Below are positions 33,486-46,100 of a stretch of 64,000 bases of DNA, piece after piece. Positions within the stretch are counted from its first letter, which is position 1, and the number at the start of each line of letters is the position of its first letter. Source of the DNA: Liolophura sinensis. Lineage: Eukaryota > Mollusca > Polyplacophora > Chitonida > Chitonidae. Location of the stretch: NCBI RefSeq assembly GCF_032854445.1, contig NC_088295.1, forward strand, positions 95,039,805 to 95,103,804, in the 5' to 3' direction. The position numbers were made by a program, and so were the translations under genes. A model generated the notes under the pieces. The model was not told the DNA's origin. It ran no database searches and worked only from the letters and a program-made list of their open reading frames with translations.

Positions 33486-34006
33486 TCATGCTGGCAACAT
33501 TTATGGACGGAACAGGTCTTGTCACTGTGTCACTGCATGGACAAATTTAAAACAATTCTCTGTGTACATCTATTAAGTCTAACAGGATACTTGTTATACA
33601 AAACTTCTTTTCTTCTGAGCAAAGACTGTCTCTTGTCTGTGTGATGAGTAAACCATACTATACACAAATATTGTAAATAACCATCAAACACACAAAAGCG
33701 TGTTACACTGTATCCTTCACAATACCTACATCACTTCTGTTTGCATCCTGTGTTTGTATTGGTAAACGTAGGACACACCTGTAACAACACAGCCTGGACG
33801 GCTGGTCGTCTGACCATCACAGAATTCACAGTCTTCTGTTAAACTGTAAGAAGGAAGTGAAGACAGTTATGCAGGTCCAAGCTGGACAGCCGAGTCTGAA
33901 CTGGCAGGTGAGTGAGTCACACCTAGATGTCTGTCAACCACACGCACAGACAGGCTGCAGGTGAGTGAGTCACAGGATGGAATGTACAAGGAGTACGTAA
34001 GATAGC

Positions 34007-34176
34007 CTAATAGGAGAACTGCTGCCCAGTGTTGGCGTGCACCTGCTTGGTCTGGCTGTGTTTGTCCTTGAGTTTGGCCTGAAGAAGGACGTGTTCCACC
34101 ACCCCAATCCTGATGTCCATCTGAGTGTTGTCCTTCTTCAGCTGCTGTATAGCCTGTTTGATTCTCACCAGGGGAG
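34007..34176 (-). CDS. IFT57 terminal coding exon 10 (aa 358-413, stop)
   Basis: Acceptor TGTGTGTTGCAG|CTCCCC. Encodes APLVRIKQAIQQLKKDNTQM then DIRIGVVEHVLLQAKLKDKH, ending QQFSY and TAG (34009-34007). End of the coiled coil. Confidence 0.95.
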
Positions 34177-37100
34177 CTGCAACACACAAAGAAAAGCAAA
34201 GTAATTTTCGGCAGTAATTCTCACTGTTGATTCATAACACCACAATCAATTACATCTATACTATATATTACTAGTATATGCTGAAGGTCATTTTTATTGC
34301 TGGATTGAAGTGGGGACAACATCAGACCCTTTAAATAGCCCCTTGAGTGACATAAGCTGTTTCTTGTCACCTAGGCAATGACAGCGGAGCCTGTCCATGG
34401 AATGTACCTTACATGTATGTGTCTCGAGTCTGGAGATTGATTACACGCAATCAGCTTACCACTAGGCCACAGTCAACAAAATGCAAGACACAGGTACATA
34501 TATCTGAGACATAGGAGGGTAAATTTATCCATTTATGTATTTGATTGGTGTTTTACGTGGTACTCAAGAATATTTCACTTATACCATGGCCACCAGCATT
34601 ATGGTGGGAGGAAACAGGGCAGAGCTCGGGGGAATCCCATGATCATCCGCAGGTTGCTGGCAGACCTTCCATCGTAAGGCCTGACAGAAAGCCAGCATGA
34701 GCTGAACTTGAACTCACAGCAACCGCATTGGTGAGAGGATCTTGGGTCATTACGCTGCGCTAGCGCGCTAACCAACTGAGCCACCAAGGCTCCCTTTCAT
34801 GGTGAAAACAAGGTCAATGGCTTCTTAGATGAGATATGAAAGAGAAAAGCAATATCAAGACATACAGTGTAGTCTCATCATAGCCCTATAATGAAATGAC
34901 CTTGGCTCCAATATATACATGTAGGCCACATGAATTTGACACTGAACTAATGCAAATAATAATACAAATATATACTAATATCAATGCAAAATGTGTATGG
35001 TCAAACTGATGAGAATTTTGTTACCTAAAGATTCAAATAGTGTTCTATGGTACACAAGGTTTCATGTACAGAACACCAGCATCTCAATGCTGTCCAGCTC
35101 ATATCCCAGAGAGGTTAAACTGATATTGCTTAAGCACGGGCCAAAACTGTCCCGCTCATATCCCGCAAAGTTAGTCTGGGATTGCTTAAGCATGGGCCAA
35201 AACTGTCCTGCTCATATCCCGCAAAGTTAGTCTGGGATTGCTTAAGCATGGGCCAAAACTGTTCTGCTCATATCCTGCAAAGTTAGTCTGGGATTGCTTA
35301 AGCATGGGCCAAAACTGTCCCGCTCATATCCTGCAAAGTTAGTCTGGGATTGCTTAAGCACGGGCCAAAACTGTCCCGCTCATATCCTGCAAAGTTAGTC
35401 TGGGATTGCTTAAGCACGGGCCAAAACTGTCCCGCTCATATCCAGCAAAGTTAGCCTGGGATTGCTTAAGCATGGGCCAAAACTGTCCCGCTCATATCCC
35501 GCAAAGTTAGTCTGGGATTGCTTAAGCATGGGCCAAAACTGTCCCGCTCATATCCCGCAAAGTTAGTCTGGGATTGTTTAAGCATGGGCCAAAACTGACC
35601 CGCTCAAATCCCGCAAAGTTAGTCTGGGATTGCTTAAGCATGGGCCAAAACTGTCCCGCTCATATCCCGCAAAGTTAGTCTGGGATTGCTTAAGCACGGG
35701 CCAAAACTGTCCCGCTCATATCCCGAAAAGTTAGTCTGGGATTGCTTAAGCATGGGCCAAAACTGTCCTGCTCATATCCACAAAGTTAGCTTGGTATTGC
35801 TTAAGCACGGGCCTGAGAGCTGTCCCACTCACAACCCGCGATGTAAGTCTGGTATTGCTTAAACATGGGCCTGAGAGCTGTCCCGCTCACAACCCGCGAT
35901 GTAAGTCTGGTATTGCTTAAGCACAGGCCTGAGAGCTGTCCCGCTCACAACCCGTGATGTAAGTCTGGTATTGCTTAAGCACAGGCCTGAGAGCTGTCCC
36001 GCTCACAACCCGCGATGTAAGTCTGGTACTGCTTAAGCACAGGCCTGAGGGCTGTCCCGCTCACAACCCGTGATGTAAGTCTGGTATTGCTTAAGCACAG
36101 GCCTGAGGGCTGTCCCGCTCACAACCTGCGATGTAAGTCTGGTATTGCTTAAGCACAGGCCTGAGGGCTGTCCCGCTCACAACCCGTGATGTAAGTCTGG
36201 TATTGCTTAAGCACAGGCCTGAGAGCTGTCCCGCTCACAACCCGCGATGTAAGTCTGGTATTGCTTAAGCACAGGCCTGAGAGCTGTCCCGCTCACAACC
36301 TGCGATGTAAGTCTGGTATTGCTTAAGCACAGGCCTGAGAGCTGTCCCGCTCACAACCTGCGATGTAAGTCTGGTATTGCTTAAGCACAGGCCTGAGGGC
36401 TGTCCCGCTCACAACCCGCGATGTAAGTCTGGTATTGCTTAAGCACAGGCCTGAGGGCTGTCCCGCTCACAACCCGCGATGTAAGTCTGGTATTGCTTAA
36501 GCACAGGCCTGAGAGCTGTCCCGCTCACAACCTGCGATGTAAGTCTGGTATTGCTTAAGCACAGGCCTGAGGGCTGTCCCGCTCACAACCTGCAATGTAA
36601 GTCTGGTATTGCTTAAGCACAGGCCTGAGAGCTGTCCCGCTCACAACCCGCGATGTAAGTCTGGTATTGCTTAAGCACAGGCCTGAGAGCTGTCCCGCTC
36701 ACAACCTGCGATGTAAGTCTGGTATTGCTTAAGCACAGGTCTGAGGGCTGTCCCGCTCACAACCTGCGATGTAAGTCTGGTATTGCTTAAGCACAGGCCT
36801 GAGGGCTGTCCCGCTCACAACCTGCGATGTAAGTCTGGTATTGCTTAAGCACAGGCCTGAGGGCTGTCCTGCTCACAACCTGCGATGTAAGTCTGGTATT
36901 GCTTAAGCACAGGCCTGAGGGCTGTCCCGCTCACAACCTGCGATGTAAGTCTGGTATTGCTTAAGCACAGGCCTGAGGGCTGTCCCGCTCACAACCCGTG
37001 ATGTAAGTCTGGTATTGCTTAAGCACGGGCCTGAGCTGATCTACTGAACTTAGAGCACATGTTTACTAGACAGATCCAAGTAAAAGATCTGACAACAGTT

Positions 37101-40100
37101 GTTCAGGCAGTTCACCAAGGTCAAGCAAGTGTGCACAATGACCGTTTAAGGGCACAGGAAAGCCTGAGTGGAAGTGTGCTCCATGATCTCAAAACCAAAT
37201 CCAGACTGGAATAAGGGAGATAACTCCACCTACTCATAACATTTGTACGCCATACATTGGAACATTACACAACCTAAACGTGTATCACCAAATTTTATCA
37301 GGTGTCAGGTATGGATATCACATTTCTACATGTAAGTTTAACGTCTCGAAAAGCATTTGGTTTCAAAATCTACGAATTACACAATTTCCATCGTAAGGCT
37401 TGTGGAATTTTCAACTTAGTGAGGAAAAAATGCATGGACCCATAAGTGTGAGTGAGCGTGTGACAGAAGACAGATTTATCTCCATCAGTTATACCGCTGC
37501 CTGCTCTTTAAGCGCGAGTGAGCATGCGACAGAAGACAGACTTACCTCCATCAGTCATACTGCTGCCCCGCTCTTTAAGCGCGAGTGAGCATGTGACAGA
37601 AGACAGACTTACCTCCATCAGTTATACTGCTGCCCCGCTCTTTAAGCGCGAGTGAGCATGCGACAGAAGACAGACTTACCTCCATCAGTCATGCTGCTGC
37701 CCCGCTCTTTAAGCCCGAGTGAGCGTGTGACAGAAGACAGACTTACCTCCATCAGTCATAATGCTGCCCCGCTCTTTGAACGCGAGTGAGCGTGTGACAG
37801 ACGACAGACTTACTTCCATCAGTATACTGCTGCCTGCTCTTTAAGCCCGAGTGAGCGTGTGACAGAAGACAGACTTACCTCCATCAGTCATACTGCTGCC
37901 CCGCTCTTTAAGCGCGAGTGAGCGTGTGACAGAAGACAGACTTACTTCCATCAGTTATACTGCTGCCCCGCTCTTTAAGCGCGAGTATCGTGTAACAGAA
38001 GACAGACTTACTACCATCAGTCATGCTGCTCCCTGCTCTTTAAGCCCGAGTGAGCGTGTGACAGAAGACAGACTTACCTCCATCAGTCATACCGCTGCCT
38101 GCTCTTTAAGCGTGAGGGAGCGCTTGACAGAGGACAGACTTACTTCCATCAGTCATACTGCTGCCCCGCTCTTTAAGCGCGAGTGAGCGTGCGACAGAAG
38201 ACAGACTTACCTCCATCAGTCATGCTGCTGCCCCGCTCTTTAAGCGCGAGGGAGAGTGTGACAGAAGACAGACTTACTTCCATCAGTCATACCGCTGCCT
38301 GCTCTTTAAGCCCGAGTGAGCGTGTGACAGAAGACCTACTTACCTCCATCAGTCATACTGCTGCCCCGCTCCTCCATCTCCTGCTTCACCTTCTCCAAGT
38401 CCTCTGTCACCTGAGGAATACACACACCACTGTTATTGATCACATCAAACAAAGCAAAATCCCATCAAGACTACATGTAAATGTTCCTTCACATGGTTAC
38501 ACATATATGTACATGTACAATGTTTTATTTATTTAATTGGTGTTTTACGCTATACTCAAGAATATTTCACTTGTATGACTGCAGCCTGCTTTATGGTGAG
38601 AAGAAACACACAACCATCTAGAGATTGCTGGCAGACCTTCCTACACTCCACCACAGAGGAAGCCAGTAACTCACAGCAACATCATTCCAGAGACTACTGA
38701 GTTGAGAAACTACTGAGTCAAGAGACTACTGAGTCACTGCTTTATGGTAGCTTGCTATAAACCACATTGTCATGGAGACCCAATGTGAGAGGTTGTGAGC
38801 AACTCACAACATCCACCTGGTGAATGACCACGTGACACATGAATACCTGGGTGGACAACCAGATGAGGCCTTAATTGAGGAGGTTTTGGTCAGGTACATC
38901 CTGACGGGCAGTACTTTACTCCAGGGTGGTAGTTTAGTCAACACATCAAAAAGCTGCACAAAAGTCATATTCACCAACCTCTCCTTTCTTTTGTAAACAG
39001 GCAGACATTTAAAACCTTCCCTATAGTATATGTACATTATATTACGGTACGTGCACCAGTCTCTTAAAAAGAACAGAAAGTGTGGCAATGGTAAAACCCA
39101 TTCTTCAGATGAACTGGTCCTCAGTGGAGAAGCCAACCTCTGCTAGTTTCCTGGACCTCTCTGTGACTCCCCCGCTGGCCTGTCTGTACCTCTCCTTAGA
39201 CTCAGCCAGTTGGTCCTGTAATGACCTGAAGTCTTGTAGCAGGTGCTCTAGCTGATTGTTGATGTACTTCTCCCGACTCCCGATCTTTTCTAATGTCCTG
39301 GTGATTTCTGAATGAAGCCTGTCTAGGTAGGACTTGGTGTCTGTTAATGAGGTCTCGATGCCCTCTTTGTGCTGATGCATCTGGTCGACATGGACCCTCC
39401 AGTCCTGAAACACAAAAGTTTGACTACATAACTATAGTTCGAACATAAAAATACATGTAAATAACTTCAAAAATGAGATTTTACCTGCATAGCTACACAT
39501 GTATAAATCAAGATTATCTAGTAAATACAACAAGAGAAAGACATACAATTAACAGGATATTCAGAAACCTGACTGTATCTGAATGAATTCCCAGGTGGAT
39601 GATTAGGTGATGAATGAATACCCGGGTGGATGATTAAGTGATGAATGAATATTCAGGAGGATGATTAGATGATGAATGAATACCGGGTGGATGATTAGAT
39701 GATGAATGAATACCCGGGTGGATGATTAGGTGACAAATGAATACCTGGATGGATGAGTAGGTGACAAATGAATAACTGAGTGGAAGACTAGGTGAGAAAG
39801 GAATACCTGGGTGGAAGACTAGGTGACAAATGAATACCTGGGAGGGTGACCAGGTGACACATAAATAACTGTGTGGATGACCAAGTGACACATCGATACC
39901 TTGGTGTATGACCCAGTGATACATGAATACCTGGGTAGATGACCAGCAGCCTCACCTTGTTGTCTGTCCGTATGGTCACCTTGAGTTGAGGTAACACTCT
40001 CTCTACCTCCAGCTTCCAGTCAGCAGCATCTGTGGAGGATTCTAAAATCTCCTCGGGTTTACTTCCTTCTTGTAACTCCTGAAAACATTCCCACACTATA

Positions 40101-43100
40101 TGTAATACCTGATCACACGCATGAATATAAACATCCAGACAGAAGTATACACGTCACACTTCACACAAGTTACCTGTATCAAAGGGGGAACAAATCAAAT
40201 TGAATCTTACAGACTTTTGGGGCAGAGCTTTGGGGGTTATCCATAAAATAACCATTGCTGAGTGTGTTGAAGTACTGAGAGATCAGGGCTTAAGTCCGCC
40301 ACGGCTACATGGACAACAGCTTCACAGTGGCCAATGGGACAACAGCTTTACTGTGGCCAGTGGGACAACAGCTTTAGTGTGGCCAGCGTGACAACAGCTT
40401 TAGTGTGGCCAGTGGGACAACAGCTTTAGTGTGACCAGTGGGACAACAGCTTTACTGCGGCCAGTGGGACAAGAGCTTTGGTGTGGCCAGTGGGACAACA
40501 GCTTTAGTGTGGCCAGTGGGACAACAGTTTTAGTGTTGCCAGTGGGACAACAGCTTTACTGTGGCCAGTGGGACAACAGCTTTACTGTGGCCATAGGGAC
40601 AACAGTTTTACTTTGGTCAGAGAGGCAACAGCTTTACTGTGGTCAGTGGGACAACGGCTTTGCTGTGGCCAGTGGGAGAACAGCTTTACTGTGACCAGTG
40701 GGACAATGGCTTTAATGTGGCCAGCAGGACAATAGTTTTAGTGTGACCAGTGGGGCAACAGCTTTACTGTGGCCAGTGGGGCAATAGGTTTACTGTGACC
40801 AGTGGGACAACAGTTTTACTGTGGGCAGTGGAACAACAGCTTTAGTGTGGCCAGTGGGACAACAGTTTTACTGTGGCCAGTGAGACAACAGCTTTAGTGT
40901 GGCCAGTGGGACAACAGTTTTACTCTGGCCAGTAGGACAACAGTTTTACTGTTTTCAGTGGGGCAACAGCTTTACTGTGGGCAGTGGGACAACAGCTTCA
41001 CTGTGGGGCAGTGGGGCAACAGCTTTACTGTGGCCAGTGGGGCAACAGCTTTACTGTGGGCAGTGGGACAACAGATTTACTGTGGGCATTGGGACAACAG
41101 ATTTACTGTGGGCAGTGAGGCAACAGCTTTACTGTTGGCAGTGGGACAACAGCTTTACTGTGGGCAGTGGGGCAACAGCTTTACTGTGGGCAGTGGGACA
41201 ACAGGTTTAGTGTGGGCAGTGGGACAACAGCTTTAGTGTGGCCAGTGGGACAACAGTTTTACTGTTTTCAGTGGGGCAACAGCTTTACTGTGGGCAGTGG
41301 GACAACAGCTTTACTGTGGGGCAGTGGGACAACAGCTTTACTGTGGCCAGTGGGACAACAGCTTTACTGTGGCCAGTGGGACAACAGCTTTACTGTGGGC
41401 AGTGGGGCAATAGCTTTACTGTGGGCAGTGGGACAACAGTTTTACTGTTTTCAGCGGGGCAACAGCTTTACTGTGGGCAGTGGGACAACAGCTTTACTGT
41501 GGGGCAGTGGGGCAACAGCTTTACTGTGGGCAGTGGGACAACAGCTTTACTGTGGGCAGTGGGGCAACAGCTTTACTGTGGGCAGTGGGGCAACAGCTTT
41601 ACTGTGGGCATTGGGACAACAGCTTTACTGTGGGCAGTGGGACAACAGCTTTGGTTATTTATTGATTTGTTCCTTAACACCATGCTAAATAACTTTTCAT
41701 TTCCATGATGGGTGGAGGAAACCAGAGCCTGGCACAAACCAGCGGAATCTGGTAAGTTACTGACAAACTTTCCCAGGTGTGAGGCACAGATAAGGTAAAC
41801 TGTACTGGTTGAAGAAAGTGGTTTTCAGTGAATAAAAATACGTACAAACGGCCAGACCAGTGCTATCAATCACTTACTGTTACTAAGAGACCCAGAAAGC
41901 ACTGACAGCAGTGTTGTGTACACTAATTCTACCATGCAGTTAGTTGTGGGCCGAGTGCAAACATACATACATGTATTAAACAGAGAAACCTTTCATGTGT
42001 GTCATGTAACACACCTGTCTCCATGCTTACCTCCCTCAATAATATCAGTTCATGCTATTCATTTCTTCAAATAAAAGAATTCGACTTCGTTTAATTGTCA
42101 GATTTGCTTTTATGATTTAAATAAAGGCAAACTGTAGAAATATCCTTTAGAGATGAAAGCATTGCTTCGCATAAGCTTTCCGATGATTGGTCTAAAATGC
42201 ATGACCTCTGCAGAGTGAGCGAAAGAGATAAGCAGCAAAAAGCTGCATAAAATATGTCGTTTTGCATCATTTTCTTCATTTCTGGGGGTAGAATAGACTT
42301 TAACACCTAGTCTTGGTGTTTGATATGTAACCCAATATCACTGAACCTTGTTTCGTACTGAGTCAAATCATGGCATTTTCAGGATTTCACTCGGAACAAA
42401 AGAAAGGTTTAGTGGCATCTGGTTACACAACAAACACCAAAACAAGGTGTCAAACCCTTAACCATACCCTGATTACCTTATGGTGACCAAGCTTTTTCAA
42501 ACCCTCCAGGTCCATCATGGGCTCATCGTCTTCATAGTCTTCATCATCATGAGTGTCCTGGTCGTGAGAAACAGTGAAACCAATTACATCACATGGTGAA
42601 ATCACTAACATGACATGCTAAAACCATTACATCATGCACTGGAACCAATACCATCATGTGGTGAAACCAATAACATTAGGTGTTGAAACCAATAACATCA
42701 CATGATGAAACCAATAATATCACACGGTTAAACCAAAATCATCACAAGGAGAAACCAACAGCATGATATGGTGAAACCACTAACATGACATGCTGAAACC
42801 AATAACTTCATGTGCTGAAACCAATATCATCATGTGTTGAAACCAACAACAGCCTGTGGTGAAACCAATAAGATTAGGTCCTGAAACCAATAACATCACA
42901 TGATGAAACCAATAACATCACACAGTTAAACCAAAATCATCAAAAGGAGAAACCAACAACATCAAATGGTGAAACAAATAACATCAAATGGTGAAACCAA
43001 TAACATCAAGTGGTGAAACCAATAACACACAGCAAAACCAATATCATTATGTGGTGAAGGCTATAGAATACACAGGGAAACCAATAACATCACACAGTTA

Positions 43101-46100
43101 AACCAAAATCATCAAAAGGAGAAGCCATTAACATCACAAGGTGAAACCAATAACGTCATAAGGTGAAACCATTAACATCACAAGGTGAAACCAATAACAT
43201 CACAAGGTGAAACAAATAACTTCACAAAGGTGAAATAAATAATGGTGAAAACAATAACATGACATGGTGAAATCAATAACATCATGACCTGAAAACAATA
43301 ACACCATGATCTCAATCCAATAACAGCATGTGGTGAAACCAATAATATCAGGTGCTGAAACCAATAACATCACATGGTAAAATAGATTACATTTTGTAGG
43401 TTAAAAAGAAAATCGTATGGTAAAACCAAATCATTTGATGACTGGGCCAAGTTGTAGTTTGGGCACAAACACCTAGATCAGATGCTTGACCATACATGTA
43501 TGCTGCCACACAGAACCATGTTCTATCTGAACACAGAAACTCACACAGAACCATGTTCTGTCTGAACACAGAAACTCACACAGAACCATGTTCTGTCTGA
43601 ACACAGAAAGTCACACAGGACCATGTTCTGTCTGAACACAGAAACTCACACAGAGCCATGTTCTGTCTGAACACGGAACCTCACACAGGACTACATTCAT
43701 CCTGAACACAGAAACTCACACAGAACCATGTTCTGTCTGAACACAGAAACTCACACAGAACCATGTTCTGTCTGAACACAGAAACTCACACAGAACCATG
43801 TTCTGTCTGAACACAGAAACTCACACAGAACCATGTTCTGTCTGAACACGGAACCTCACACAGGACTACATTCATCCTGAACATAGAAACTCACACAGAA
43901 CCATGTTCTGTCTGAACACGGAACCTCACACAGGACTACATTCATCCTGAACATAGAAACTCACACAGAGCCATGTTCTGTCTGAACACGGAACCTCACA
44001 CAGGACTACATTCATCCTGAACACAGGCACCCACATGGGGCAATGTTTCAGACTGAACACAGGAACCTACATGTAGGTTTACCATTTACCTGGATCATGT
44101 CCTTCTCCACTTGATGTAGTGTTAGTTCAGAGTCATCCTCTATAATGTTCTCCTCTCCCATTTCTTCCTCTGGGTACTGAGGTCTGTAACACAAACATCA
44201 ACACCACTAAAGCTACAGCTGCTACAGGTATATCCTTACCACACAGCAATACTACTACAGCCACATCCTTAGAAAACCACAATACAACTACAGCTACAGC
44301 TACATCCTTACCACACAGCAATACCACTACAGTTACAGCTACATCCTTATCACACAGCAATACTACTACGGCTACAGCTACGTCCTTACCACACGGTAAT
44401 ATACCTAGTTACAGGTACATCCTTACCACACAGCAGTACCACAACAGCTACAGCTACGTCCTTACCACACAGCAATATCACTACAGTTACAGGTACATCC
44501 TTACCACACAGCAGTACCACAACAGCTACAGCTACAGCTACAGCTATGTCCTTACCACACAGCAATATCACTACAGTTACCGGTACATCCTTACCACACA
44601 GCAGTACCACAACAGCTACAGCTACAGCTATGTCCTTACCACATGGCAATATCACTACAGTTACAGGTACATCCTTACCACACAGCAGTACCACAACAGC
44701 TACAGCTACGTCCTTACCACACAGCAATATCACTACAGTTACAGGTACATCCTTACCACACAGCAATACCACAACAGCTACAGCTACATCCTTACCACAC
44801 AGCAATATCACAACAGTTACATCTACATCCTTAGAACACTGCACTACCACTACAGCTACATCCTTAGAACACTGCACTACCACTACAGCTACATCCTTAC
44901 CACACAGCAATACCACAACAGTTACAGCTACATCCTTAGAACACTGCACTACCACTACAGTTACAGCTACATCCTTAGAACACTGCACTACCACTACAGT
45001 TACATCCTTACCACACAGCAATACTACTACAGCTACAGCTACGTCCTTACCACACAGCAATATCACTAGTTACAGGTACATCCTTACCACACAGCAATAC
45101 CACAACAGCTACAGCTACGTCCTTACCACACAGCAATATCACAACAGTTACAGCTACATCCTTAGAACACTGCACTACCACTACAGCTACAGCTACATCC
45201 TTAGAACACTGCACTACCACTACAGCTATATCCTTACCACACAGCAATACCACAACAGTTACAGCTACATCCTTACCACACTGCACTACCACTACAGTTA
45301 CAGCTACATCCTTAGAACACTGCACTACCACTACAGTTACAGCTACATCCTTACCACACAGCAATACTACTACAGCTACAGCTACGTCCTTACCACACAG
45401 CAATATCACTACAGTTACAGGTACACCCTTACCACACAGCAATACCACAACAGCTACAGCTACAGCAATACCACTACAAATACAGGTACATCCTTACCAC
45501 ACAGCAATACCACAACAGCTACAGGTATATCGTTACCAAACAGCAATACAATCATTTCTTCATAACATTGTCGTTTAACACCATACTCTTACTTATAAGT
45601 TGGTGGGGAGTTTTACGAGTGGAGGAAACTGGAGTGACTGGTGTAAGCTTTCACCTTTTGGCGGCTACTGACAAACTTCTGCACGACATGTTTCACACTT
45701 GCACAACTCACTGATACTGGTAGAGTAGAAGAGCTTTTCAATGAACAGAATGTTTGTCCATCTCTCCCTACATTACATAAACATGGTTGTCCATCTCTCC
45801 CTACATTACATAAACATGGTTGTCCATCTCTCCCTACATTACATAAACATGGTTGTCCTCACCCTCTACCATACATGTGCATGTCTGTCCTCTTCCCCGA
45901 CCATACATGTAAATGTTTGTTCATCTCTCCCCACCACACATGTAAATGTTTGTCCTCTTTCCCCCACCATACATGTGCATGTTTGTCCTCTTCCTCCACC
46001 ATACATGTACATGTTTGTCCTCTTTCCCCCACCATACATGTAAATGTTTGCCCATCTCTCCCCACCATACATGTAAATGTTTATACATGTAAATGTCTGT

